Positions 1 to 11,358 are shown, counted from the first letter of the stretch. The stretch is DNA of 64,000 nt from Dryococelus australis (GCA_029891345.1 CM057006.1:44378556-44442555); one strand, 5' to 3'. The notes: a model not told the origin generated them from the sequence alone. Made by a program: numbers and translations.

Positions 1-173
1 ACAACACCTTTAGTTGAAATGTCAGGTGCGGATGTATTTTTTGAGCTTCATTAAAGTAGAGAAATTTTCATGAATACTTTTCTCTTTTAATGTGTACCAT
101 ACGCATTTTGCGCCTTTTATTACCTAACATGCGTACTATGTTAAGACTGAGAAAACCAAAATTAATTTGAAAG

Positions 174-466
174 TAGGGTCAGGTGTTTTTCGCGAAAATA
201 TTTATGGCCATGCTAGACTTCAATATCCTACGTCCACAACCACAACTTCCTTTGGTTATTGCCAGCATATCTACGTGAGAAGGCATCTTCTTATTTGACT
301 GGGCCAATCAGAATAAAGTACTCCGATACTGAACGGCCACGATTCGCGGGCAGACACTTGAGGCACGCGACATTTAAGATCATACAACCTTGAAAGTGCA
401 TAGGAAATAAAGTGATTTGGAGTACAACTGGTCTTGGAATATTTTCGTGAAAAACACCTGTCTCCA
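174..466. mobile_element. MITE G, hAT-like, copy 1
   Basis: Inverted-repeat element of about 293 bp with no coding capacity. It starts TAGGGTCAGGTGTTTTTCGCG and ends with the inverse (TTTCGTGAAAAACACCTG). The flanking 8-mers TTTGAAAG (166-173) and ATTAAAAG (467-474) match at 6 of 8 bases, which fits an aged 8-bp target duplication. A second copy lies at 12693-12992. The core holds a GGCCAATCAGA (CCAAT-box) motif. Family membership is clear from the repeat; the hAT assignment is inferred from the TAGGG end and 8-bp target. Confidence 0.75.
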
Positions 467-474
467 ATTAAAAG

Positions 475-1113
475 GCGTCATCATTTCAGACATTAATTTC
501 TCCGTTATCTGGAGGGCAATGACCTTTCCGGACAAACATTCTTAGGGTATTCGTGTCTAAGACATCTCCAGCGCATATTCAGTTTGCACTCCAAGTAAAC
601 AGACTCGTGTTGGCGTTCGTGAAAACAAACAAACAAAGAGAGACAATTTTTTGTACTTCCCGACACGGAGGGATAGACTCTGTGTAACAAACAGTGATAT
701 CTTGAAGATGAAACAAAGTAATTAGGAACGTGATGGCCCTCGAGTGCAGATTCGTGTAATCGATGACCGCCATCGCATTATCTGGAGGTTATTTTCAAAA
801 GATGCCGCTTTCCTTTCCGTGACTGTTTTTGTTGACCAAGATGCCCAACTTTGAGGACGAGACCTAAATGTTATTCCCTTGGGAAAACTTTCATCGTCAA
901 CTTCCGGCTGGCGTGTTGACACATGTATCACGAAATTTACCACAGATAAATAAAAAAATTCCAAGTCGAGAGAGAGCTCAAGATGTTGCAATCTGTGCTT
1001 ATAAAAATGGGAGTATTCGTATTTCTGTGTGAAAAATTAAAATGTGGCATTATTACCTTCGCAGTTATGGAAGCTCGAGTCATTTACGTCCTCCGCACAT
1101 TTTCAATGCATAT
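475..1113. other. Unassigned sequence
   Basis: No repeat from the other families and no convincing exon is seen. Short open frames occur on both strands but have no splice context or family signature. Confidence 0.5.
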
Positions 1114-1121
1114 GTTATATC

Positions 1122-1367
1122 TAGGGACCTGAAAAATCCGCGAGTTCAACGACCTCCAGTCTAGACTCCGCGATCTTACGTGCAATCGTGCAGATCTCTA
1201 TTGCTCGTTGGTTGCTTACTGCCATAGTAGAGGGCGATGATTGGGCGTGCATGGGTTCTCTAGGAGGTGTCAAATATCGCGTGGACCAATGGCAAAGGTG
1301 ACACGAACTTAAGAGTTTTCCAATTCTAGCTTGTTCCAAAACAACCCGCGAATATTTCAGGCCTCTA
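1122..1367. mobile_element. MITE J, hAT-like, copy 1
   Basis: Inverted-repeat element of 246 bp running from TAGGGACCTGAAAAATCCGC to the inverse CGCGAATATTTCAGGCCTCTA. It is flanked by a perfect 8-bp target duplication GTTATATC (1114-1121 and 1368-1375), which is diagnostic of hAT-type insertion. A related copy is at 47194-47436. It has no coding capacity and contains a GACCAATGG (CCAAT) motif. Confidence 0.85.
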
Positions 1368-1375
1368 GTTATATC

Positions 1376-3045
1376 TTTACGTACTGTCAAATGTACCGAT
1401 CTGTATGTAAATTATTTACATTTCGATGCAAAAGTTGGTAAAAATTGTATTTTACGAAAGCATCATAGAATAGATTGTAATGTTTCAGAGCTTGTCTAGC
1501 AGCAGCGATAATTTTGCAGGCTAACCAATCTCGACACTGAGTTTATTGTTTATATTTCCCAACTACCTATTACACTTTGGTTCACTTTACATGTCAGTTT
1601 CATAAGACAGATTCCAAGACTGAAATCGCAGTAATGGTCAAATATGGGACGTTTCAAACTGTTTGTTAAGTACAGTTATTAGAATACAGTCTACGGAAAA
1701 ATAGGGTACTTAGCAATAAGTAATTGTGATCAAGTGTAATCATAGGCTGTATAGGTATTTCTTCTGCGTATCCTAATTACTTCAGCGATTGCGGTGATTT
1801 TATGGCTTTAGAAGAAGGGCACGGACGACATATACCACCTGTTCTGGTAAATATCGACTCAGGAGAATACGTCTAGCAATCTGTAAGGCCAGAATATATA
1901 TCTACGCCTCTAACTCATCCCCCCCCCTTTTTTTCCCCACATACGCCATTTATCATGAGGCTTTCTCCAAGTAGAAATAGATTTACAGGCATTTCGTCTC
2001 GTTGTAACCACGAGTCCTTCTAATGAAAGTCGTGAAAGACATTTAGCATTGCTCAGTGTTACTGAGAAATTAAATAGCTGTAATTTTCTAACGAACCCAG
2101 TAGTTGTTTCTCGACTCTCGTCTTCTTGTGCCAGCATTTCTGAGTGGCTGTGCTTTATATTTATAGCTGTGGGATTTTAAGCTGGAACTTTATGAACACT
2201 ATCGACGTCTTAGTTCTCTCACTGTATCACCTGTGCAGTTGTTATATCAACACGCGACCATCCTCTTCACTGATATCAACGTATGCACCTTTTTCCGAAA
2301 TAATTTTCTTGCGAAGAAAAAGAAAAAAACGCTACAGGAAATTGCGTAACAGCATAATATAGTCAGTCATTGAATGCGAATCAGCGGACCAGGTATCGCA
2401 TTATGCCTTCTCTACTTTCTTAGACGTTATTCAATATTATATTTGTTCGTGTGGCATGCTTTTTCTACTATCTGAGAGCAAGTGTTATTTTTCACTAGCT
2501 GCAAAGTAGAAAACAGCAGTTACTTTCAACAGGACGACACGAACGACTAACAGCAGTAAATTTACGTCAAAAGTATACAAACGAAATTTTATTTTTAAAA
2601 TGTTGATAATCATTATTGAATCTGTGTAATTTTTCTTACACAAAAAATTTTTAACCGCTCAATATAACTTACTTTCGAGGATAAATTTGTCGTAGTTATT
2701 TTTATTTCTCTCTGCACTTCTTACAGGATGCCCAAACATATTCTCTTCATAAATCTGCGTAAAAGCAAAGTTCTATTTGCAATCGACACTCTCGAGACAC
2801 TACGACGTTTGTAATTTTATTTTGGCGGGCTTTTTTTTCCACCTTACTCATTTCGATATGTGTGCTGTAGTAGCTCGGAGAGCAAGAGCAGAAATAGCTG
2901 CTATTTATAGCACAAATAGCAACTGCTACCGCCAACCTAACAGCGTACAAAAAAGTGCTTCAGGTAACAAGCTGAAATAGCAATAAACTAGCAGAATAGC
3001 AAACCACGCGAACGCACCTAGTAATAAAAGAAGGTTCAGTGTTTG
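1376..3045. other. Unassigned AT-rich sequence
   Basis: A C-run/T-run at 1919-1936 and low-complexity A-rich stretches are the only notable features. No recognised repeat or exon was found. Confidence 0.5.
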
Positions 3046-3114
3046 TTTCCAGGCTTCTGGGATTGAGCCGCGTCGTGGATTTCTTTTCGCGGCTCCATCC
3101 CAGAAGCCTGGAAA
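3046..3114. other. Near-perfect 27-bp hairpin
   Basis: The arm at 3046-3072 (TTTCCAGGCTTCTGGGAT then TGAGCCGCG) is the reverse complement of 3088-3114 with a single mismatch, around a 15-nt loop. The 69-nt fold has the size of a microRNA precursor hairpin, but the near-perfect pairing also fits a small snap-back duplication or a MITE relic. No matching copy was noticed elsewhere in the window. The fold is direct from sequence; expression as RNA is speculation. Confidence 0.5.
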
Positions 3115-3281
3115 TCGACGACAATGGCCGCGAAAGCCTGCGGAATATTTTAAAGTCCAGCGTGTGCATTAACTGAGTACGGCAGGCTAAAATGCACGTC
3201 ACAACTTGGATGTCTACGTGCCAATTAATGTCGGCGGGAGATGCAACAGGTTTTACAAGCCATCGTGTTGATTTAGAATTA

Positions 3282-3708
3282 TTAAGAGAAGGAAGCACTG
3301 AAAAATTTTCTGTGAAGTAGTTGTTTGCGCGAATACGCGTATCTCGGTAAATGAATTTTTTTTTTTAAATTATCTGTGGCCTTTTTTTTTTTTTTTTTTT
3401 TTTTTTTACGTCATATTAGTTGTATTCTTAGAGAAAAAAAATCGTGAAAATGGTCAAATATCACATTTTTAAAGCTCGCGTATGCGGTTTCCTTAAGCGT
3501 CAAGAGAAAAGTACGAAGATAAGGGCGTAGTTTGATCTGTAATAAAGCCCCACTGTAACAGAGCTAATTTACACAGTACAGTGTTATAACGGAAACACTG
3601 CACGCCCTGCGCGTAGCGGCGATGAGGCACCAGGCGTGCGTGTAACTGTCGTCTGTATCGCTCCCTCGCTTCTCGATCTTGGACGCGCAGCTATACAGTC
3701 TCCTTAAG
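3282..3708 (+). mobile_element. MITE C, copy 1 (full length)
   Basis: About 427-bp repeat from TTAAGAGAAGGA to AGTCTCCTTAAG, so both ends carry TTAA next to AG-rich tips (short inverted repeat CTTAAGRGRA). Five other copies occur at 28891, 42149, 51116, 53494 and, diverged, 33845. The core contains a long T run (3381-3407) and a shared GC-rich block with CGTATCGCTCCCTCGCTT. No coding capacity. A TTAA-targeting (piggyBac-type) origin is a guess. Confidence 0.65.
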
Positions 3709-3740
3709 CTTCATACAGACGGGCGTCCTCCTCGCACAAG

Positions 3741-3758
3741 AAGGTGTACGTACACCTT
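3741..3758. repeat. 18-bp perfect palindrome
   Basis: AAGGTGTACGTACACCTT reads identically on both strands. It sits in a short unassigned gap between MITE C and MITE A. No function is evident. Confidence 0.5.
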
Positions 3759-3844
3759 TCTTGCTCAAAAGGTGAACGAGAAAGTGAACACCCTCTTGTA
3801 CGCAAGTACCATGCTCATGCTGTACGCAGAGTAGTATTGCATAT

Positions 3845-4082
3845 AGGCTGTTCACGGTAACGTGAGCACTTTTTAAGGCCCTTATAAATATTTCCTTTCA
3901 TCCAATTTCCGTCTTCCTGCTGCTTTTTTTAATATAAACACTGAAATGTGACCAATAAACACAGTGTATATATTTAACCACCCTCAAAATTTAAGGCCTG
4001 AGGGTGCAATAACATACATTTATTAGTACTTAATGCCTATTGGGAGGGCCTTAAAAATTGCTCGCTTTACCGTGAACAGCCT
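3845..4082. mobile_element. MITE A, short class, copy 1
   Basis: 238-bp element with terminal inverted repeats of about 30 bp: the left end begins AGGCTGTTCACGGTAACGTG and the right end is CTTTACCGTGAACAGCCT. Flanks read TAT/ATA, consistent with TA-type target duplication. Core sequence is shared with the copies at 20041, 27681, 37813 and 39301. Non-coding. Confidence 0.8.
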
Positions 4083-4984
4083 ATACTTGAATGTTACAGC
4101 ATACCAATATTCGGATCTGAAGGCTCTTTATGAAACTGTAGAAGTAATCTGTGCATTGGCAATAGTATCTGCTGCTAAGCACAAATCATGGAAACGCTAT
4201 CGGTGTAAATAAATGCGCGGGAACTACATAAACGTTAAATAAAGGTAAAGTAAACAAATGAAATGCCGCTTATTTCCACCACAACACAAAAATATTTCAC
4301 AGACAAAGCGAATCACTAATACAGAATTTAAATCGGTTTTATACTCTCAAATCAACAATATCAGCATTAACGAATGTGCGGGAACTACATAAACGTATAA
4401 AACGCAAATGTAAACAAACGACTTGCACAAGAAGGTGGAACGAAAAATGGGACTGTCTCTAAACGATTCTAGCATGCATACCCTCGCATGCACTCCACTT
4501 GCATACAAGACGGCCAGGGGCACGATGCAAGCTGACTTGCTGCAGCAAGGTTGCATACCTCCCTGTGTGAGAGAGATGCCCGTCTGTGACAGGCCAGTCT
4601 TGTCTCGCGTCCGGCTAGTCGGACGTCAACTTCCCGGCTAGGTCTCGTCGACGCTGCCCGCGCTGGCTGCAGCATTCGGCGTTATTTGACACGCTCGTCC
4701 CTCCCCCTTTCGTTTCGCGTGATGACGGGGAAGAGAAAAGGAGGGGGGGGGAGGCCTTCATTGTATTCTGCGCAGATGCGCGCGATCAGCGTTTTTCTCG
4801 CACGAGTCAGTGTAGCCCCGATGCACCGGCCGCCGCGCTCTGGATCCTTGCGGCTTTCCCAGAGCCTCTCGCGCGAGCAGAAGAAGGCGTCACTAGCCCT
4901 TTTTAACCCGTTCAAAAACTGTGTCCACGATTGGTGGACACGTTGCAAATGAACGAGTGTTATGTCCGGTGCTGTGCGTAGTGA
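4083..4984. other. Unassigned; short direct duplication and CpG-rich patch
   Basis: A stretch containing GCGGGAACTACATAAACGT occurs at about 4217 and again at about 4378, a diverged direct duplication about 160 bp apart. From about 4560 to 4900 the sequence becomes CpG-rich. Open frames of 88 codons on both strands there (4682-4952) overlap each other and look like composition artefacts. A stem TGTCCACGATTGGTGGACA lies near 4921. Confidence 0.4.
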
Positions 4985-5125
4985 AGCGCCAGTGCCCAGC
5001 AGTCGTGGCTAGTCTGATTTGCGGAATTTTCTACCCCGCTTTGACGTGAATGGTCACTAACAATATCATTGAGCTCGCAGCTCGTCGTTTACTGGTTGCA
5101 AGAAAATGCTGAACGCAAGTACAGG
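4985..5125 (+). repeat. Repeat M, copy 1
   Basis: About 140 bp that matches 45840-45979 with scattered substitutions; the best shared block is TCTGATTTGCGGAA...ACGTGAATGGT...ATTGAGC. No ends or target duplications are visible, so the element type is unknown. Confidence 0.45.
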
Positions 5126-6115
5126 CCGTGCCAAAAAAAAAATTACGTGATTGGAACACTTGAACTCCGAAATGAATGTGTGACCGAACGAGTTAAGGTT
5201 GAAGTAAAGCAACTGCACCTAACTGTACAATGTGAAGAACTCATAAAAAAAAAAATAGTACAGAAACCATAAAAATTGTCAGACAAGTGCGATTTACGCT
5301 GTATATGAAAGAAGAATGTATATTTTTTGCAACATTATTAAATATATTACTAAAATATACTTTTTAAATGTAGAAAAATAATTGATTATAATAGTCTGTA
5401 TTTTTAACCAAATTTAAGCCTATTTCCATTCTGGATGCTTCAGAAAGCAGAATTTGAAAGAAAATCTTCGTCGTGGAATACTGTCATAATGTTTACTATG
5501 ATTGCATGTAAGAAAATTGTAATAATAATGTAGGAAATAATTTTTATTATTGATTTTATTTATGTCCATTTGTCACAAACATGTATGGTTGAAACTGACG
5601 TAAATAAAGTTAATTATAACATTAATATGATACATTATTACTATGATTTTATTACACATCATCACAATAAATATCATGACCATCATTCTGGAAGAATATT
5701 TTCTTCTAAATTCTCATTTCCGTAGCATCCAAAACGAAAACGCACTTAAATTTTGTTAACAATGCGGACTCTATCGATCGATTAATAATTTGCATTTAAA
5801 AAATACGTTTTATTAAGATATTTTATAATATTTCAAAATATTTTTTAATGTACAGCATAAATTACAATTTTCTGACAATTTTTATGGCGTGTCTACCACA
5901 GTTCTTCACAGTGTATAGTTGGGTGCAGTGCTCCATAGGCAGTTGCTTTGCTCCAACCTTAAGACTTGGCACTTTGTACGCACTCGCCCGCATATAAGAA
6001 GAGCTGGAATGGCGTGACTTATATCAGCCATTATACGAACGACATCTTTGCTGATCTCAGCTCTCCCACTCACCAGCGTCCTGTTTATTCATGCCACATT
6101 CGTCACGGTTAACTG
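5126..6115. other. Unassigned, very AT-rich
   Basis: Strongly AT-rich from about 5290 to 5880. A 67-codon frame at 5069-5272 runs out of repeat M into this region and shows no domain. Nothing else is supported. Confidence 0.5.
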
Positions 6116-6618
6116 AGGCCGCGTCCGAAATTACAAATTAGTTATTTTGTCATTTGTCATTTCGTTAGTTTCAACTCGAACGTTGTCGATACTCGCTTGT
6201 TTAGCACTCGCGGCAACGCAGCATTTTTACATTAACAGTGAAAGATATTTTTTATTTAAATTTAATGCGAAAACGGACATCATATTTCTAGTCATCACTG
6301 GAATCCTGCGCATACGTCAATTATTAATATAATAATAAATAATGTAATAACGACTTTTAAAATTTTTTGTTTCGAAATATATAAACAGAGCACGTCATTT
6401 ATTTACTTGTTTTTCAGTTATTTGTTTTAAAAAGCAATTTATTTAAGCATTCACGCATGTGTTTTCAAAGTAAAAACCAACAAATTTTGTATTTTTGCTA
6501 ACATCCGCTAGCTACAAAATACGAAATAACTAATTACCAAATACGTCATCAGTTTTGTGTACAAAATCGGGTCAAGTTGTAATTTTGTCAACAAAATCTG
6601 TAATTTCGGACACGGCCT
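6116..6618. mobile_element. Inverted-repeat element with AGGCCGCGTCCGAAATTACA ends
   Basis: The left end AGGCCGCGTCCGAAATTACA is mirrored at the right end as TGTAATTTCGGACACGGCCT, enclosing about 503 bp. ATTTTGT motifs recur just inside both ends, as in the R repeats at 40749 and 46640. A 61-codon frame at 6147-6332 lies inside and is hydrophobic but has no recognisable family. No target duplication could be fixed. It resembles a DNA transposon deletion derivative; superfamily unknown. Confidence 0.6.
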
Positions 6619-6836
6619 GGATGATGTCAATTGCTGGCTGGCTGTCAGCCGCTGGATAGGGGCGCCCGAATTTTAACGAAAATATTTCGGCACGTCGTAG
6701 ATTTCAATGCCCTACGGGGGTTCCAACAGTTTTGTTTTGCTTATTGGAGGCGTGTTACTGTGAGAACACGTTTTCCTACTTCACTGGCCAATCAGAATTA
6801 CGTTACTCCGATACTGTACGCCTGTGATGAGACGCG

Positions 6837-7266
6837 TATAGTCTATTCGCGATTTCTTCACACTTTTGGAATCAAACCTTTGAAAAATCGCCCTATGTAT
6901 AACAGGTTTACTCATTTCCTAAATATGTACGTATCACAAACATTTTATACCTCTGTTAACATAGAAGTATCTTATTTTCTGTTGAACTGAAGTATTTCCT
7001 ATGTTAAATTTACTAATTATACTATATAATTTACAATAAATATGAATGAAAACAGTGAGAAAACATATATGTTGGTAGCGCCTAGTGATAAATTGTTCTC
7101 GTGCAAAATATTATTACAATTGAGTGCCCACGAATTCGGTGCATTGTCCTTTGGTGTAATTATCTAGACTTAGTCAAGCTTAGTTTGCACGAGGCGGAGT
7201 AAAATCCTGGAAGTAGAACTTTGGCAGGGTTTCAGAAAATTGTAGAAGTAACAGTGAATGGATTAT
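6837..7266 (+). mobile_element. MITE B, copy 1
   Basis: About 430-bp non-coding element. It starts TATAGTCTATTCGCG and ends GTGAATGGATTATA, an imperfect inverted repeat, with TATA at both insertion edges. The core contains the family marks GAAAACATATATGTTGGTAG and TTGCACGAGGCGGAG shared by about ten copies in this window. It sits inside MITE H. Confidence 0.8.
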
Positions 7267-7269
7267 AAC

Positions 7270-7566
7270 TAGAGACCTGCAGAATTTGCGTTATCATTTG
7301 AAGACAGAATAGACTTCAAACACCTACGCGTTTGTATTGCTCTTGTCATTCGACTACAGCTGGTTTGACACGCCCAGGGCTGCCTTGAACCAATCGGAAT
7401 TAAGTAACGACAAGATGATAGCCCAATCACGTCCCGCCTAGCTAAAACGGATTGTGGCTCCTCACTTTTGCAGAAGCCAATAAACAAATTGCACATACGC
7501 TATTGTATATAGGACGGTGAAATATAGCGTGGTACCAAATAATAACGCGAATTTCGCATGTCTCTG
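7270..7566. mobile_element. MITE F, hAT-like, copy 1
   Basis: 297-bp element from TAGAGACCTGCAGAATTTGC to the inverse GCGAATTTCGCATGTCTCTG. A perfect 8-bp target duplication ATTATAAC lies at 7262-7269 and 7567-7574, showing insertion into the extreme end of the neighbouring B element. Closely related to the copy at 49263. Non-coding. The duplication length and TAGAG end support hAT-type mobilisation. Confidence 0.9.
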
Positions 7567-7612
7567 ATTATAACACCCTAGATCATTCAAACACGAAAAA
7601 TGGGTCTGACTC

Positions 7613-8621
7613 GTGGATGAAATACGGCTTTCATTATGAAGTTCGCCGATTTTGTTTTTTAGCACGTTGTATTTGCCTATGTTCAATGTTTAAATTTAGA
7701 GATCGTATATGTCCTTAGATTTAATAAACACGCCAGTCCGATTTTAAGAGCCGAACAACTAAAGTTGGAAAAAAAAATCTCTCTCTAGCTATGTTTCACC
7801 AGAGTCGGCCAGTTAGCTTTCTCAGATATTTTATGTTTAATTCGCTTTATTGCGATCATTAACACAGCCGCTTTTACTCCGCGAGGTTAGCACGGGGAAA
7901 GGGGGAATTAAAAAAATTTAACAAACGTAAACCGACATAAAAATATCGGCGTAGACCTTACGGCTCACACGAGCCTTCAGCGTCGTAACTCACTCGTCAT
8001 GTCCGCTTTCTTGTCAATTTGACAAGAAAATGGCAGTATGTTTTTTTTTTTTCCAACTGTGCGTTTCGAGTATTTCGTAATTTCGTAGAGCAAAAAAAAA
8101 AAAAAAAAACGTCGTATGCGTATCTGTTTTTTGTTTACCGGGACGTCATAGAGGGAAGATGAAAAGAATGATAAGGGGAGGGGGAGGTTGAGATTGGTTT
8201 GTCCCTATACTGTTTAAAAAAATGTATATAATTTTTAGGAAGAGTGTTGTCAGAATGCTGCAGAACTATCCGCAAAATTACGGACGAGTCAATTTTTCAA
8301 TAACGGACTTCCCGTAAAAGTAGAACGAATGTAAGCGTACTGGTTCACTTTGACCTTTGAGCTTTGATACCGTGACCTACTTTCCTCGATGCATTTCCAG
8401 TGCAAGTGATTTTTGCACATGCACTTCCAGCATGTGCAAAAAATGCACCGGAAGTGCATATATAAGTGCATTTATGTCGCAGTAAGCCGGTGTGACACTA
8501 CTCGCTATCTGCAGTTCAGTTTTTTTTTTTTGTAAAGGCGATGAGTGTCATTGAGTATTGCTAAGCTAACTGTTACAGGTGTCTGATATTAATTACCATT
8601 TTTATGTTTGAAGGAATATGT
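7613..8621. other. Unassigned; poly(T), poly(A) and a hairpin
   Basis: Contains T and A runs at about 8041-8053 and 8092-8109 and the hairpin described separately. No other repeat family or exon is seen. Confidence 0.45.
8410..8442. other. Perfect 13-bp stem-loop
   Basis: TTTTTGCACATGC pairs exactly with GCATGTGCAAAAA across a 7-nt loop. Neighbouring sequence repeats related TGCACTTCC/GGAAGTGCA segments, so the region from about 8390 to 8470 can form several alternative stems. No function is known. Confidence 0.5.
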
Positions 8622-9298
8622 CTAAAGCCCCTGTCGCACTGTAAATTTTTTCCGTCTAATTGCTTAAAGTAAGTTTGGTCAAATAAAGTTGGAGTGTTAT
8701 GACGTCATCGAAACTTCGTAAACGCCGCCATATTTGTCTGAGAAAGTTGGATGGCTTCAGTTTCCATCAAACATTTGAAGATTGAACTGGTTCTAAAATT
8801 TATTTGATGTGTGACGGTCTCAGCCAATCAGAATCGTGCGCGACAAAAATGGACGTCAAGATACATTAAAATAACAAACGATTGCTGGAAACGAAGTAGC
8901 TAGTGATATAATTAATTTATGTAGAAGCTGTCTGGGCATGAATGTTATTTAAAGTTGATACTGCGCATAATATTATGAAGTCGGTGGGATTAAATTTCAT
9001 TATTCAGGAAATATCTCTGATAAATAAAATTTGAATTTAGTGACGAAGAGAAAATAAATTACGACTCTCCTTACATTTCTCGACAGCATGGAAAATACAG
9101 AAGCAATATCTCACTATAAAAATAATTTTTATATAACAATTCAAATTAGATTCTCCCTGTAAAGAAATCTGGCAGTGTGATACATTTCCACACACATTCA
9201 ATTATTATTTGATCGAATTTGTTGGCCGTATTTTGTCTTCAAATTTTATTGTCAAATGTAGTTGAAGGCGAAAATGTGACAGCGTGACAGGAGCTTAG
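8622..9298. mobile_element. Inverted-repeat element Q
   Basis: The left end CTAAAGCCCCTGTCGCACTG is mirrored at the right end by CAGCGTGACAGGAGCTTAG, enclosing about 677 bp. The core has a CAGCCAATCAGAATCG motif. No open frame of note and no clear target duplication. Probably a DNA-transposon deletion derivative; only one copy was recognised here. Confidence 0.55.
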
Positions 9299-9657
9299 GC
9301 CACGTGTGTATCCTAACCGCAGCGGGGATGATAATTCTCTGGTTAGAGTGTCGGGAGAGAGATTCGTGTACCCTCCGGTATTGTTCGTTCTTTTGTATTC
9401 ACGGAACTCAGCTCCGTTCATCGTCGCCACGGCCAGCGTTTCTGCACAGCAGAATTTTTACTGACGAATTGTTTGTGACCTTTAAGATGCTCATAACAGT
9501 ACAGATATTTCTCTTGTGAAACTACTCGTTTGTAGAACTACAAGGGCCGTGTTTGTAGTAGACCTCAAGAAATGTTTGCACTATACTGATCCGTATCTAC
9601 GAGCTTCGGCAAAACGCCGGACACTCAACAGCAACGTAAAACCGTATATAGATATTT
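9299..9657. other. Unassigned sequence
   Basis: A 71-codon frame at 9304-9519 has no recognisable domain or splice context. Nothing else stands out. Confidence 0.45.
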
Positions 9658-10026
9658 AACCCTTTGAGGACGGCGGAAATTTGGAAGCACTGAAGACAAG
9701 GTTTAAGTGAACTGCCTATATTCTCCACTACCGCAATCTCAGTTGTGTTGCTCTCTGTATTTCCACTTACCATCGTCCTACTGGTCCTGGCTCCACCGTG
9801 AACGACTAATGTACTCTGCTAAGTTTAGGTATTATTCACTGGCCGTCACACATTTTACAATCCACCGTGTTCATTGGAGAAATTATTAAAAAACATACAG
9901 TTTTTCCTTGCATGCCGATAATGTCCAGTGAAATAGTAAAACTTAAGCGTGGGTTTTGTTTTCAAGGGCAAATAAATCCCCATACAAACGTAGCCCCGAA
10001 TACATACGTGCATACTCCTCAAAGGG
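9658..10026 (+). mobile_element. MITE N, copy 1
   Basis: Starts TTTAACCCTTTGAGGACGG and ends ACTCCTCAAAGGG, a short inverted repeat of about 12 bp. Two longer copies lie at 13531 and 27148. Shared core blocks include TCCACTTACCATCG followed by CTACTGGTC. A TTAACCC start recalls piggyBac-type elements, but a right-hand TTAA is not preserved. Confidence 0.65.
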
Positions 10027-10259
10027 CGAAGTAAAACGTATGAGCTATATAAAGTGCAGTAGCCTGCGAAAAGAAATGTGTTGTGAGTTTGAATGACGTA
10101 AAACGCTTAAAAGACTCAAATAATTATAATAAAGCGACAATTTCAATAAAGCGTGACCGTATTACTCATCAACTTTTAACGTTTCCTAGCTACACGGAAC
10201 TCTTAAAATGAAATACAGTACCAGTAAATGTATTCTTCTTCATCAAATATAAAATAGGG
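10027..10259. other. Unassigned gap
   Basis: Short AT-rich gap between MITE N and a SINE; nothing recognised. Confidence 0.4.
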
Positions 10260-10530
10260 CATGTCCCCATAGCTCAGGTGTAAGGTGGCCGACCTGCAGT
10301 CAAGGGGCCGCGGGCTCGCGCCCCGGCAGACCCCCAGCTCGCCTGTCGAACCCGGAATCTGTCAGCAAGTCGATTTCACTAGAGATTCGCCGACAAATGT
10401 CACAACAACGTCAAATAAAGGAAAACAAAAAAAAAGTGGTAAATGGCGTAAGCTTAATAATATAACGGGTGTGGGTTCTAGTTCCCGTGCCGGCAAAGTG
10501 TAATGGTTTTTTTTTTTTTTTTTTTTTTAC
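10260..10530 (+). mobile_element. tRNA-derived SINE (type T)
   Basis: The head looks like a tRNA gene: box A TAGCTCAGGTG (10270-10280) and box B GGGCTCGCGCC (10312-10322), about 42 bp apart start to start, as in a RNA polymerase III internal promoter. A tRNA-unrelated body follows, then a second block GGGTTCTAGTTCCCGTGCC, and a T run from about 10507 to 10530. It is not a real tRNA gene because the arms do not pair as a full cloverleaf and the body continues. The 72-codon frame at 10285 lies within it and is spurious. Confidence 0.55.
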
Positions 10531-10921
10531 AAAAGATTTTCTTGTCAACTGGGTTTCCAAGAATTTACCTTGTAAAAGTAAGAAGATTTTTTTTTTTTAG
10601 CGTGCATATATCAACTACACGTTTTCGTGAAAATACGGACATTTTTAACAGCGTAACTGGAAATGATGTTCGTCGTGGCGAACAGAAAGGGCTGACCCGT
10701 CTTGCGAGTCGAACGCCGGAACCGCGCTCCGCCATTTTTTTTTAAACTGCCACACGTCACGTTGTAAAAAAAGAAATAAGGTCGGCGTCTCCGCTGTGAT
10801 CACGGTCGATAAAGTCCGCTTGGAATGAGTTGCGGCTCAATCTCCCGCCTTTCGCGGTAAAAGAAAAGGAGAATTTCTATAATAAATGGAAAATCGCGTT
10901 TTATTTGCACGCCACACTTCG

Positions 10922-11358
10922 TATAGTCCATCCGCGGATTCTTCACACTTTTTATATTAAAAAAAAAAAAACCTTTGACAAACCTCTCCATATATAACGT
11001 GTTTAGTTGTTCCCTGAAATTCCATATATCACAAACTTTTATACGGATGTAAACAATAAATGCCTAATTCTTGGTTAAATTAAACTTTTACTTATATCTC
11101 ATCTATAAATTGTGACATTTCATTCATGATTAATACGAATCAAAGCAGAGAGGAAATAGGTGTGTTTGCAATGCCTAGTAAGAAATAGTTCTGATGCAAA
11201 ATAGTAATGCACTGAGTGCGCATGAATGTGGTGCGAAGTCATATTGGTGTAATTTTCTATACTCTGTCTAGCTTAGTTTTGATGAGGCGGAGGAATATCC
11301 TGGAAGTAGAACTTCAACGGGGCTTCAGAAAAGTGTGAAGTAACAGTGAATGGACTAC
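10922..11358 (+). mobile_element. MITE B, copy 2
   Basis: Full-length B from TATAGTCCATCCGCGG to CAGTGAATGGACTA, with the usual core including TTTGATGAGGCGGAGG. Contains an A run near 10960-10972. Non-coding. Confidence 0.8.

Larger units (their letters stand above)
6657..7612. mobile_element. MITE H, interrupted by B and F
   Basis: The left part (6657-6836) has the H end TAGGGGCGCCCGAATTTT and the H core with GGCCAATCAGAATTACG. H sequence then stops at a B element and appears to resume after the downstream F element, at about 7575 (ACCCTAGATCATTCAAACACG, compare ACCTAGATCGTCCAATCACG in the copy at 19015). The right end is decayed. The order of events is H first, then B, then F. Confidence 0.65.

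Noticed and set aside
4682-4952. Mirror-image 88-codon frames on both strands
   Set aside because: Same bases open in both directions; a composition effect of a CpG-rich patch.
10260-10322. Possible tRNA gene
   Set aside because: Boxes A and B are present, but a full cloverleaf does not form and a SINE body with a T-run follows.
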